Source: Chenopodium formosanum (Eukaryota; Streptophyta; Magnoliopsida; Caryophyllales; Amaranthaceae). Taken from it: DNA of 64,000 bases. Each line of letters begins with the position of its first letter. The first letter of the stretch is position 1. The notes beneath the pieces are model-generated. The model saw only the letters and a list, made by a program, of their open reading frames with translations, made no database searches and was not told where the DNA came from. Of this stretch, positions 11,438 to 22,861 are shown piece after piece. The stretch lies in contig CM044871.1 in the NCBI GenBank assembly GCA_024500155.1, positions 31,928,728 to 31,992,727 of the forward strand, written 5' to 3'. A program made the translations under genes and the position numbers.

Positions 11438-12000
11438 ATGCCTCAAAAGGCTATCAAAGGATCCGTGGTCTCGGATTTCCTAATAGAAGATTCGACGCCG
11501 GTACATGACAATGAATTTCCAGACGAAGACTTGATGGTCACGGAAGATGATACTTGGACTTTATACTTCGATGGAGCCTCAAACCAAAAGGGATGTGGCG
11601 TTGGAGTACTCTTAGTATCACCTAAAGAAGAGCACGTTCCAATCTCTATAAAGCTATATTTTGAAGTTACTAACAACGCTGCTGAATACGAAGCATGCGT
11701 GGTAGGCCTTGAAACAACTTTGGCATTGGGAGTGAAGAAATTACGAATATTCGGAGACTCTTCATTGATCATCAACCAGATTTCTAAAAGATGGAAAGTA
11801 AGGGGTGAAAGTCTAGCTCCTTATCAAACTTATCTGGAAACTCTCACCAACTAGTTGGAAAAGGTAGAATACACCTATCTACCTAGAGAGGAAAACCAAT
11901 TTGCTGATGCCTTGGCAAGACTAGCCTCAATGGTTTAGATTCCTACGGAAATCGAGCAAATGCCTCTAACCATAGAAAAAAAAGGCATAAACTGGCTTAC
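11438..12000 (+). pseudogene. Second (archaeal-type) RNase H, element 1
   Basis: WTLYFDGASNQKGCGVGVLL, the NNAAEYEACVVGLE helix, FGDSSLIINQISK and EENQFADALARLAS give the acidic residues of an RNase H distinct from the one directly joined to RT. A second RNase H of this kind is a hallmark of the Tat branch of gypsy elements. A stop replaces CAG at 11852-11854, and a frameshift near 11936 ends the frame. Confidence 0.87.
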
Positions 12001-12538
12001 ATTCAAGCTATAGAACATGATGAAGTGGTCCAAGATAAAGAAGTAGAAGAAGAAGAAGAAGGACCGTGGTATACGGATATACTTAATTACGTCACCAAAG
12101 GGGAATATCCTCCTCATGCTGACAAGAGAGCAAAACGAGCCTTAAGACTCTTGGCTTCCCAATACGTACTCATTGACAACGAGTTACATAAAAGGGTACC
12201 TAAGGGTCGAGCTCTCTTATGTGTAGGGAAAAGGACGCCCAAAGAGCTATGAGAATAGTCCACGAAGGCATTTGTGGAACCCATGTTAATGGACAAATGC
12301 TAGTCCAAAAGATAATGCAAGAGGGTTACTATTGGACTACCATGAATAGGGATTGTCATCAATATGTAAAAAGATGCCCTAAATGCCAAATTTATGCCAA
12401 TTTACAACATGTTCCTCCATCTGTACTTTACTCCTACACTTCACCATGACCATTCTCTACATGGGGGATTGATATTATTAGTAAAATTACCCCTCCTGGG
12501 ACAGGAGGTCACGAATACATCCTAGTAGCAATTGCTTT
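12001..12538 (+). pseudogene. Integrase N-terminal part, element 1 (truncated)
   Basis: The histidine/cysteine zinc domain is visible: RIVHEGICGTHVNGQ, then CHQYVKRCPKCQIY. The catalytic core starts with STWGIDIISK, giving the first aspartate. It is then lost at about 12538, where the IAI of the core joins unrelated MULE-like sequence. Everything from the middle of the core to the start of antisense gene 1 is missing compared with element 2 (59190-61285). Confidence 0.85.
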
Positions 12539-12540
12539 GT

Positions 12541-12826
12541 AAACTTTGATTCTCATTTCCTTCACCAAATTATACCAAAGTTCAAAGAGAAAAATGTGAA
12601 TTGAAGCTAGGAGAGCGTTTTTAAAGAGAAAAATCGGGGAAAAATCAGTCAAAAGGGTCAAAATAAGCGTTAGGTCGGGCCCACAGATGAAAAATCCACC
12701 GGATTTTTGAAATGGGGGGTAATCTAAGCATTTATTTAATTTAAGGGGTGGTAATTTAAAATAAAAAATTAAACGGGTGATTAGTTCGAAAATGATTATA
12801 TTTTTGGGTGGTAATTTAAAAATTTT
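12541..12826. mobile_element. Truncated MULE-like element end
   Basis: This stretch replaces the second half of the integrase. Its right end, GGGTGGTAATTTAAAAATTT plus TCC, and its internal GGTGGTAA repeats resemble the right terminus of the element at 19176-20254. The phrase ACCGGATTTTT also recurs there. Only one end is seen. The insertion was probably followed by a deletion that removed the other end together with integrase sequence. Confidence 0.5.
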
Positions 12827-12829
12827 CCA

Positions 12830-13535
12830 ATAAATTAATATTACTATACAAAAATAAGTTTTTGATTTCTGTAATTAAAAATATTATTTTTCTACCTGTA
12901 ATAACATTGGAGAGCCCCGAAAAGGTGCTTTTAGATTTTTTTCTTCAATTCATCAAGGCTAAGCATAGTCTCTCCAACAATTAATAACATTGGGTTTCTT
13001 CCAGATTCAATTTTCTCCAAAATAGTTAATATAATTGCTTGACCCTCATTAGTTCTACCACTAGTGAGAAGATATTGATTAAGCATGTAAAAGAGAAAAG
13101 CCTTTCTTCTATAAACATGAAAAATTCAGAATAAGATCTATCAAAGTAGTGGCGTATAAATTCTTTTTAAATTAACTACACTACCATCTACAATATTTGT
13201 TAGATTTCTGTCTCTTAAATTAAACAAGCGATCAAAATCCTTATAATAATATTCATTTATTCTAGGGATTACTGCAAGATCTAATGAAGGAAAGCTTAGG
13301 ATGGCACCAAATTCTTCCGGTAAAGGGCTAATTTCATCACACCCTAGTCTGAAACAATGTGTATCTGTGTCCCAATATTCTAAGGCGGTATGAATAAAAT
13401 CTATATCAAGATCTACCCCCTTAACACCATAAATACCCCCCATGTGAAAAAAGTCGAGTTATTTTCTCTCGTTAGTAGTTAAGACCGACACCATTCATGA
13501 GTGAAATTGCTAAAACTCTTAGTAACTAAAGACAT
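12830..13535 (-). pseudogene. Antisense gene 1 (PMD/DUF7745-like), element 1 copy
   Basis: Read leftwards from an ATG at 13535 it begins MSLVTKSFSNFTHEWCRS, matching the gene at 62000 in element 2. A stop and frameshift follow, then GGIYGVKGVDLDIDFIHTAL, DEISPLPEEFGAILSFPSLD and NEGQAIILTILEKIES. At 13040 this copy keeps CAA where element 2 has a stop. It ends in the first intron near 12830, where the MULE/deletion joint lies. The family likeness (an ISPLPEEFGAILGFP-type segment after a tryptophan/cysteine block) is to plant mobile domain/DUF7745 proteins, judged from memory only. Function unknown. Confidence 0.65.
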
Positions 13536-13559
13536 GATTATTTGTTGAGAAACTAAGAT

Positions 13560-13970
13560 TATAATTAATCTATTCTAATTATACAGAAAATCGGCAGATT
13601 AGGGGCTATTTATTTACAAAATCGATGCAGTTTGACTCCGGAAAGGACTCGGAATTAGCGCACTGCATCGCCGAATGACAATCTTGTCGCCTGCGCGACA
13701 TCAGCAGCGTTCGGCGACATCGCAAAACACGTGGTGGCATGCGGCGCTGCAACACTTCATCAATGTGCTATGCAAACCTCGTTTTTCTGGCTATGATTCG
13801 AATTCGTACAATGACTTTACAATTTCCTTTCTATTTTCTGTTTGGATTTATTCAGACTTAATTAAATTTAGGTTTGTTTTGAGTCCAATTTATTTTTTAT
13901 TTTTTCTTTTTAGAGGAGAAATTCGGATACCCTCCATTAGTAATAAAAATGACGGAAATTTTTGCGCAAA
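13560..13970 (-). promoter_or_regulatory. Upstream region of antisense gene 1, element 1
   Basis: Read leftwards it contains, in order, the inverted CCGTCATTT block (13921-13966), a GC-rich palindrome cluster (13650-13735) and an AT-rich TATA-like sequence GTAAATAAATAG (about 13606-13616), about 75 bp before the ATG at 13535. The order cluster, TATA, start is the same as in the LTR promoters and in element 2. Promoter activity is inferred. Confidence 0.5.
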
Positions 13971-14137
13971 AATTAATCACAATTTTTTGCACACATATAA
14001 GCACATAAAAATGAAAAATAAATGCAAAGATAATACAGTCATAATAGATATAATATGTATATGCAAAATATGTCTAACAAATGATTCAGTCAGGCAAAGT
14101 CCTATAAATGTCAGAATAAATAACAACACAGGTACAA

Positions 14138-15178
14138 CTACGACGCTGGAGGACGCAGATGATGAGGAATGTTCATCATGTCAAAGAACTGCGCAGATCG
14201 AGGAGTAAGCTCCCCACCAGCTCCAGTCTCTTCAGGAGGAGGGAAACTCAACTTAGGACCCGTCCACCCAAGGTTGCCCTGGTGATGAATCAGCAGAGGA
14301 TGAGGCTGCTGTGACGATGAGCCGACCTCGTAAGTCCCACCACCTCTCGGAGCTGAAGTCGCCTCTCCCTGGCCTATCAGCCTAGCCAATACACTCTCAG
14401 ATGAAGAGCCCGAGCCCTCCACCGCCTCGGTCTGAGCAGCATCGGATCGGCCAACCCGACCACCAAAAGTAGTGCGGCGACGCCTCGAACTAGACCTAGC
14501 CAGCTTTCTCCGAACCTCAGGTCTTGTTCGAGTGCGGGAAGGAATAGGCTGTCCCTGCAAGAAGAAATCAAGTCAGAGGCAAAGAAAATAGAACTATAAA
14601 CAATGCAGAAAGAAAGAAAAAAAGTTACCTCCCGAACAGTGTCGTCACGATGACAGGAAGCCACGTTCCTCATCCTCATGAGCTGGCTCCGAAAGGCGTC
14701 TATGCACCTCGCCATCGCCGTAACCACCTCGCGCGAGAGCTTTCAAAGAAATAAAATCAGTAACAATGCAAGACAGATATAAATAAATAGCAAGTAAATA
14801 ACTCACCCGAGTCTGGTGGCGAGGGATAGGTCGCTCAACAAAACGTTGATCCTCGGGAGCCGGAGGGATCATCTCCTCAATAGGCTCGTATGTCCCCTGA
14901 TAGTGGATGGACATACGAGGGGGAATGAACTCAGTAGGCTCGGTCTGGAAAAAAGCAAACCAAAGTGAATAAAATATCACTTGGGGGCTACTTAGCAAAA
15001 AGATAAAAGATAAAAATCATACCGCCGCCTCCTATGACAAAACAGGGGCTGAAGCTAACAACGACAATAAATCCTCCACGTAGCACCTCCCCGAGATGGA
15101 TTGAGATCGCAAAGGAGTACCAGCAGGCGACCTCTTCGACAAGTTGAGCAGCATTGCGTCATGAAAAATATGGCGTGG
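14138..15178 (-). pseudogene. Antisense gene 2, 3' exons, element 1 copy
   Basis: Four exons read leftwards: part of exon B (15023-15178), exon C (14807-14944, 138 bp), exon D (14629-14739, 111 bp) and the last exon E (14138-14554). Introns of 78, 67 and 74 bp start GTATGA, GTGAGT and GTAACT and end CAG, AAG and CAG. Recognisable text includes RMSIHYQGTYEPIEEM, ARCIDAFRSQLMRMRN and, in exon E, a basic run SSSRRRRTTFGG that may be a nuclear signal. Exons C and D have exactly the same lengths in element 2. Exon B is cut by the LARD at 15179; it continues at 25068. Confidence 0.7.
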
Positions 15179-17383
15179 TGTAGACACCCAAATGTGTCTC
15201 CCCAAAACCAAACCCAGTGATGAATACCTTTCATGTCATTTGATTATCGAACAAAGAAAAAGTGTGAAAAGCCTAGTGATGAGGATGTTTTTATTAAAAT
15301 ATCTCTTCTTTCTGTTTTTGAAAATATTTCTTTTCTTACCTTATTTATGAAAAACGTGCATTCCAGTTTAGTTTGGTCTATGATAAGGATCCAATAATGG
15401 TGTAGTTGGATAGGGCTTGAAAAGACCTTTCCAATGATATATTATAAGCCTAATACAAATGATAATGAGGAAGTTATGGCCAAAATACTAAATTGGGCCT
15501 GATTTGGTTTTTATATGCGGCCCAATGATCTAGAGGAGGGCCTATTATTAATTATCATTCTTAAAGCTATTAGGATTGATTATAGTCTTCTAGAATACTC
15601 TAGAAGGTTATTTTAAATCCTAATGGAGTTAGGATTGATAATTATGTTTCAAAGAGTTTGAAATTGAAAAAAACTACACCTTTTTAGAATCCTTATTTTG
15701 TACGAAGTGAAATATATTCAGATTTTATTTTCGTGCCTCATAATATTTATCCAAATTTCATATGGTTGGATAGATCTTGAAATTATCTTTCCAATGATAT
15801 ATTATAATATTAAATCCGAGCTATAACGAAAAAGATATGAATGAGATATGAAACTCTATCCAAAACTGACACCCTTCCACTATTTTTGCCATATTTTTTT
15901 ATCTACAAAATATTTTAACCTCAATATAATTGGGTTGGAAAATAGACTTCAAGAGTTTTCCAACGACATATTATACGCCTTATTTGGACTTCCGGATGAA
16001 AAGATATGATAAAAACAAAAACGCGTGAAACTGATTATTAACGCCTTACGACAAGCATTAGCGCCTGGCGCTAATGACCAACGTCTGGCGCTAATCGTGT
16101 TTTATTCTCGTTGAAACTCTAATTCGTTTTTTTATCCATCCGACTGATTTTCTCTATAAATAGCCTCTTAAAATTCTGTTTTCAATCATCAATTCTCTAA
16201 TTCTCTCTCTCATCAACTCTCATCAAGAATTTCTTGATTCTCTCTCTCTTTCTAAGCCTAGCCTTTTACCAACACAATTCCTCATAAATTAGCACTAGGC
16301 ATACTTAGACAAGTTCGAAATTCCCTTCGCCCTAGACGTGAAAGGTTTTAATTTATGAGGGTTTGGTCCCAAATCTTTATTTCAATTATTTATTTTAATT
16401 CTTTGATTTTATATTTTCCTTGAAGTTACTAACGTGTGTCTTTTGTTATTAGAAAGAGATACGAGGCATCCAAGTAAGTGCTTTAATTGATTTATTGATA
16501 TTATGATATAGAAATCATGTCTAGGTTGTTATTATGGTTCCTAGCGTCATATTAGGGCGTTTTGATCTTCCTAGTATCATGTTTAGGGTAATAACTATAA
16601 TTTTAATATCAAATATGACAATTGTGATTCCTGCGATGCTTCCTATTTTTTTTCCTAATATTCATGTTAGTATCATGTTAGGGCTATATATTTGATCTTT
16701 GATATTTAGTGATATGCTAGGGTTTGTTATTAATCTTGTTAGTATCATGCCTAGGATCTTGCTATAATTATGTTTTAACATGATTATGATTATGATTATG
16801 ATTTTTATTATTATGATTATTATAATTGTTATAATAATTGTTATGATAATTATTATGTTGCTTGATATATATTTTTTGTTATTGCTTGATCACACCTTTT
16901 ATGCATGTTTAAAGGGAATTTGTACTTGTAATCACGCTTAATAAGATAATTAATAATCTTTTTTAGGGATAATATGATTATAATTCAAGTGATCACCAAT
17001 AATTGATTTATTTGTGCATTAATATTCAACCAACATAGATAAACATGTTTAGGGTAAACTTATTGAGTGTATGTTAGTCAGAAAGCGCACATGAATACGA
17101 TCAGAATAAAGTAGAGGCCTATTATTAGGGCTGGTTTAATCTCTTTTAGGTTGGATTTATACCTTCACCCCCGAACTACTAGTCATGGTTCCAGACTTAT
17201 TGGAGTTAATTAGCTCTTGGATCGTTAAGGGGTGTAACCTTCACCTCGTGAACGGTTTACAAGTTCCTAAAACTTGTTGGCGACTCTTTTGCTCTATCTT
17301 CTTTCCCTTTGGACGCCACCGTACTTTAGTGTATGACCACAGTGGGGTTCAAGCTAGGATTAATGCTTGAAATATTCCCTACA
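15179..17383 (+). repeat. 5' LTR of LARD
   Basis: TGTAGACACC...TTCCCTACA, 2205 bp. The U3 palindrome at 16056-16076 has arms CATTAGCGCC on either side of a single T. The TATA box TATAAATAG is at 16155-16163. It is longer than the element 1 LTR because of an extra U3 segment (about 15700-16010) that is also present in the right LTR. Confidence 0.93.
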
Positions 17384-17389
17384 GTTTTT

Positions 17390-17407
17390 TGGCGACTCCA
17401 CTGGGGA
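17390..17407 (+). other. LARD primer binding site
   Basis: TGGCGACTCCACTGGGGA, 6 bp after the LTR, is an exact complement of the 3' end of tRNA-Arg(ACG) as I recall it. Confidence 0.8.
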
Positions 17408-19175
17408 GGATTTCTATTTTAGTTCCTAAAATTTATTTCGGCAATGATTTAGAATGAGTAGATGAGATTCGAAAAGTTCTAAGTATTTAATGTGCGTAAT
17501 TTTGATTAACATTATTGTCATATGCATAAAAAAGATCTCATTGGAAAGACCATCCGTAATGAGTTAAAACATAGGATTTTTACACGTAGGAAATTTGAGG
17601 AATATCTTTCACAACTAGGACCGAAATAATGCTGCGCGAAACTGGAAAATTTTATCGAGCACAGAAAGCTGCTGAGGCATGTAGGAACTAGCGTCAGGAA
17701 ACAAAGTCTAGCGCCACTTATTTGACTTTAGCGCTAGGCGACAGCTTTTGTTGCCAGGCGCTAAAGCAAAATTGTGGCGTCGACCTCTGTTTGCTGGCGC
17801 CAAGTTCTTCCAATACCGAGCCAGAAATATGCGTTCTAATTTTGACCAGTTTTTAGCACTGTTTGCTCGATCCTACTTCCTGATTAAGTTTTTCTCACTT
17901 TTCTGAAAACCCATATGTGTTCTACATATGGACATAACCCTTTGGGAATTCATGCTCCATCTACCTGATTGAACGCTCCGTGCAACAAAGGGTACATCCG
18001 AGAATGTTGAATTCACCAAACCATGGAAGCGAGTTTTTAACTCGCGGTGTCCCATCCACTCGCGCCAACCCTTCACGGTTAGGCTTCCGCGCGGTGCATC
18101 CGGACAATTAACCATGGACCCTCTTTGACTAACCCATATCCCGAACTTTAGAGAACTAGAGCCATGGTTAGGTTGCAAACTTATTACATCATATTGTGCC
18201 TACTTGACTAATTGTGCATTATTTGTTGTGCATACTCTATGTGTTTTTCCTAACCGTTCGTTTGACTTGTTTTAAGCCTAAATAAACTAATTAATGAATA
18301 AAATACTTTGTTTAATTAATTTGAGCTAATAAATATGTCTAAAATCGAGTCATAGTCCCTTTAAGTCAACCCGGATTTTTATTTTCGTATACTGCACAAA
18401 CGTCAACTTGTTTTTGTCATAGACAAAGTTCTTAGAATAACTACTAGTCGTCTAACCTATGGATCTGTAGCCCCGACTTTTATCTTTAATTTGGAGTTGG
18501 TTTCATCCGAATCAGAGTCACATATCAAAAGTTATGACTAAAATACCACAGTCTGTCCAGTTTAATGCATATACGTGAGGTCTTAACTTAGTCTTTGTTC
18601 GAGTCTAGTCACATAGTCTAGCTACATGGTCATGACACAAGTCTTAACATGTCACCTAAACTCACTAGTCTTAGCACACACTTTGTACATACTCTTTTCA
18701 CACCATGACCATGTCTTAGGTTCATGCACGAGTCGGTTTTTTTCCGTCATTTGAGTTGGGGGTATATTCTATTCCTAATTTTTTTTTCATATCTCTCCAT
18801 CTACATCATCTTTCCATTCTCTACATGTTTTCTCCATATCACAACCTTTATTCTTCCTACCTTCTTCCATCCATGCATGTTGAATCGAGTTTGAGACATG
18901 TGATTGACAAAAAAAAAAAAATGAGGGTAATGATGAAACAATTGCACAAGGCAAGCTTCTCACCAAGATTTCATGCTTTCTTCTTCTTTTTTTTCAAACC
19001 CTTTCCCCAATAAGTTTAGCATAGGCACCCTTCATCCTCATTGATTTTATTTCTTAGAGTTTGATTTTTACCCTTCACTTTTTAAATAAAATGAGCATTT
19101 GTTTCCTTGCACATGATCATTGCATAGCATTCAAAAAAAAAAAAAAAAAAAAAAAAATAAATAAAATAAAATAAA
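17408..19175 (+). other. LARD leader and deleted gag region
   Basis: It is homologous to the element 1 and 2 leaders. It has a palindrome cluster (17690-17800, with arms ACTTTAGCGC and GCGCTAAAG), the conserved block around 17890-18260, and the CCGTCATTT block at 18739-18762. After CATGTTGAATCGAGTTTGAG (about 18878), where gag would lie in the minus-strand relative (34207), the sequence passes directly into the 3' internal region. The deletion thus removed all of gag and pol. The minus-strand frame at 17873-18178 lies in the conserved block but does not read as a known protein. An A-run follows at 19132-19157. Confidence 0.65.
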
Positions 19176-20254
19176 GAAAATTTTAATTTTTACCACCTTC
19201 AAATAACCACTTAATTGAATTTACCACCTCAAAAAAAAAAAAGATTAACTTTACCACCACCAAAATTTCCAAAACTTTGATTTTACCACTAACTACCGGA
19301 TTCCGTCCATGAATTCGTTAGTATGGCCAACATTTTTGATGTTTCTTCTTCATCTTCCCCGATCTTCCATGTCAACCAACCAACAACGACATAGACTACC
19401 TCGTTTGGTCAAAATTTGTGTGGATTTCGCGTCTAGGTGGTTTTGGTTTCGGTCGCGATGGTTTCGCGTCTGCGTGGCGTGGTTTATAGTCTGGGGTTAG
19501 GTTGGTTTTGGGGTTAGGTTGGCTGGGGTGGGTTGCGGTGGTTTCGCGTCTGGGTGGTGGTGGTATCGGGTGGCGGTGATTTCACGTTTGGGTGGCGGTG
19601 GTTTCTGGTTTGGGTTTGGATGGTGGTGGGGTTGGTCGTAGATGTTAGGTGGTGGCTAGGGTTTTGAGGTCGGAAATTGGTGGAAAGAGGTAGAAATCGG
19701 TGCGGCTGTGGTGTGCGGTGCGGTGGTAGCGGTTTGGTGGTGGGGTTGGTCGTAGCTATTAGGTGGTGGCTAGGGTTTTGAGGTCGGAAATTGGTGGAAA
19801 GGGGGTCGAAATAATCGGCGCGGCTGTGGTGTGCGGTGCGGTGGTAGCGGTTAGGTGGTGGCTAGGGTTTTAAGGTCTAAATTGGTGCGGTGGCTGGGGT
19901 TTCGACGGTGGATGGTAGCGGTTAGGTGGTGGGGGCTAGTCGTAACGATTAGGTGGTAGGGCTGGTCGTAGCCGGTCCGGCGGCGGGGGTCCCGACGGTG
20001 GCAGCAACCACTGATTGCTTGATGGGGATTTTTTATTTTTTTTTTAATTTTTTTTAAAACTTACCCAATAATAAGGCGACACGTGTGCAGGGTAGGCCCC
20101 ACTAACGGATTTTTGGACGAAATCCGTTAGTTGGAGGTGATTGGTGGTAAAACTGATGTTTAATTTTTTTATGAGGTGGTAAAGTAAATGTTTTTTTTTG
20201 AGGTGGTAAATTCGACAAAGTAGTTATTTGAAGGTGGTAAAAATCAAAATTTCC
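19176..20254. mobile_element. MULE-like non-autonomous element with G-rich core
   Basis: Long inverted ends: the left GAAAATTTTAATTTTTACCA matches the complement of the right end at about 20230-20254. Further inverted ACCACCTC words lie inside each end. The flanks TAAAATAAA and GAAAATAAA suggest an imperfect 9 bp target duplication. There is no transposase. The core (about 19440-20010) is strongly G/T-rich on the plus strand, full of GGTGG words, with a roughly 115 bp tandem duplication (about 19622-19853). The related LARD-type sequence on the minus strand (around 32700) lacks this block, which supports its being an insertion. Confidence 0.65.
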
Positions 20255-22861
20255 TGAAAATAAAATCCATGTCAAACTAAGCACAAGGTATACCAATGAT
20301 TTGAGGCACACCTTGTAGCCACATCATATCACCTTTCACTCTTCAAATATGCAATCCTTTGTTGGTAAACCACTTTGAGCCTCGTCTAACGATAGACCCT
20401 TCATTTTTCAACCCATATCTACCTAATCTTGGGATGGGATGGTGTGCAACTTATGCAATTTTCAATTTCATAAAAAGCATGAGTGACTTCAAAATATTAA
20501 AAAAGCAAAAAATAAGCAAAAATAAATAAATAAAAGTGTACAAAAGGGAAAGTGTTCCAATGTCATTGACATGAACCTGTCTTTGATATGAACACGTCTC
20601 AGATTGCGTCTCTTATCGAGTGCTCGGTACTGTGCCTGAGAAACATGAATGCCAAGTGAGTGATAGACTGCATGATCGGGATTGCCCACGCTTATAAAAA
20701 TAAAATAAATGCTAAAGCAAAGAAAAAAATTAAAAAAAATAAAAAAAAGAAAAAGAAAAAGAAAAGAGAGCTAAAAAAGAGTAGAAACTCAAGCATAAAA
20801 ATGCAATGATCCAAAAGCAAATTTGCACAACTTGGGGGCTTATCTAGGGTCTTGAGCCTTTATCCCTTTCTTCTTCAAACCTTTATCCTAACCACGTTAC
20901 AACCTTTCAAAAGACCTTTTTGAGGTATACACACACTTGTGCGAGTTTCGGCTAGAGCTACGTTCGGCCTGATTCCTAACGGATACGAAGGCAGCCTCAC
21001 ATCAAGGTGCGGCCATAATAAAAATGCTTTCATATTCACATTCACACATCATGATCATATCAAGGGATCCCCTATGCTCATTCCTATCTACTTAGAGTTA
21101 GACTTGGGGGCTTGATCCTTACATCATTAGCTTACCCAGCCTAAGAGTCACCATTATTTGACTATTTTCATTATATTTTCCACACACTTAGCCCTTGCGG
21201 CCTAACTTTAGTGTCATTATCACACACATCACGGATACATGACCAAATATACTTCCCTTAGGAACCCTTTGTCATGAAATCTTAACACAACGTTGAAGCA
21301 TGCCTTGTCATATCAAAATCACTCGTCAATCAATCATCATTACATCACAAAGTATGAAGTACTTAGCCTCAGTATTATCGAGTCAACTAGGACAGTCTAA
21401 GATGTTACAATGCTTATATAGTGAGAGACAACATTTGATTAAGCTCATTCAACATGCACCTTCAAAACTTCGCTTCTTTCTTTTTTTCTATTCTTTCTTT
21501 TTCGGGAGAAAGTCGGTACCCTCCACAATAATGACGGAAAATTTTTGCTTTTTTGCATTTTCGAGTCGCACGATCACAATACAATGCACACACGGGTCAT
21601 GAGTCACACGTGTCATTTCACTTCGAGTCGAGTCAACCTCGAGTCAATCACAGCGAGTCAAGTTTATACTTTGAGTCGTGTCATGTCAATGAGGCAAGCG
21701 ACATTAAACCTTAGGTCAACCCTAAAATAATTAAAGAAATTGGTAAAATCCTATAGTCAAAGATAAATGCAAGTGCATCCCAGTGGCAGCAAGAGCAGAA
21801 TAGGGAAGACCCTACTCCAACGCCAGACGACAACATCTAGCGTCTGGCAACAGATTTCAGCGCATGGTACTAGATCCCAGCGTCTGCCGACAGAGCCAAA
21901 TTGCGGCGCCAGAGGCATTTTAGCGGCGACAGAACGCTCAGCCACTCAGAGCAGTTATTCCAACCTCTTTCAGCAATTTCGGGTTCCTTGGTACCCCAGT
22001 TAGCCCCTATAAGCAATTTGACATGATTAAGTAGTCGGCTTGATTACAATCGCAATAAGTGATCGACCTGACGAAAGATCGTTTCACTTAGATTAAAGCG
22101 CCTAAGCATTGGCTCATTGCAAGACACCGACATACTGGTTCATAAACAGCAGAGACACCGACATACTGGTTCATAGACAGCAGAGGCGCTGACATACTGG
22201 TTCATAAATAGCAGATGCACCGACATAATGGTTCACAAGCAGCAAAAGCGCCGACGTACTGGCATAGCGGGAGCAAAGTTCAAGCGAGCTTTAAAAATCG
22301 ACAAGCGTTGGTCTTCAGAAGTTTTCTTCGGAATATTATCACAACAAACATTCATATCATCAAAGCTCTTTTGTTTAGAGACGCATGGACATATCATCAC
22401 GCTCTTTTGTTCAGAGACGGATGGACATGTATTTCAAGCTCTCCTGCTCAGAGACGCATGGGCATCCTATTAAAGCTCTTTTGTTCAGAGACGAGTGAAC
22501 AATCCTAAAAAGAAGCTCTTTTGTTCAGAGACGCGTGGATATTTTTTCCAAAAAAATCTCTATTGTTCAAAGACGAATGAACATCAAAACAACAAGATGT
22601 CGTTCCCTAGATTGTGGAAGGTTGTCACAAACAATAGAAAACAGCAACAAATCGGTTACTTCAGGGACGTGTGGTCGACGGTGCAAGATACGCGTTTCTT
22701 AACTCTTTTATATGTTTAACTAACTCTATTTTACAGGTATCGGCGTTACAAGAATAATATAGGATCGCAGAACGTTTTGAATCATTCTCCGTCCCTATCG
22801 CTACTTTGACTTTTGTTTTTGAAACTTGCGCTTCTCCAAACTCCGTCAAAGTGGGGGCTTC
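20255..22861 (+). other. LARD 3' internal region
   Basis: Non-coding. It is homologous in reverse to 30380-32760. It includes a stretch like the sequence just after pol in element 2 (GGATACGAAGGCAGCC; compare 60014), the inverted CCGTCATTT block (21493-21540), a region dense in GAGTC words (21560-21690), a palindrome cluster (21815-21945), two tandem repeat arrays (22110-22640) and a polypurine tract AAAGTGGGGGC (22848-22858) before the LTR. The frames here are short and not conserved. Confidence 0.65.
22110..22640 (+). repeat. 3' tandem repeat arrays of LARD
   Basis: The first array (about 22115-22265) has four 31 bp units built on CCGACATACTGGTTCATA and ending in CAGCAGA. The second (22365-22560) has five units of about 36-40 bp built on GCTCTTTTGTTCAGAGACG. 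The first type is shared with element 1 at about 28430-28560; the second is replaced there by a 70 bp unit. Variable tandem repeats upstream of the 3' LTR are known in Ogre-type elements. Confidence 0.85.

Noticed and set aside
17873..18178. 101-codon minus-strand frame, with a partial match at 35103-35333
   Set aside because: Both lie in the conserved leader block, so the likeness comes from conserved DNA; the frame is broken in elements 1 and 2.
19176..20254. Solo LTR explanation for the LARD-internal insertion
   Set aside because: The ends are inverted repeats of about 25 bp or more and lack TG...CA; this fits a MULE-type element better.
22110..22640. Evenly spaced repeats considered as a CRISPR-like array
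   Set aside because: Units of 31 and 36-40 bp are head-to-tail with no unique spacers, in a plant retrotransposon 3' region.
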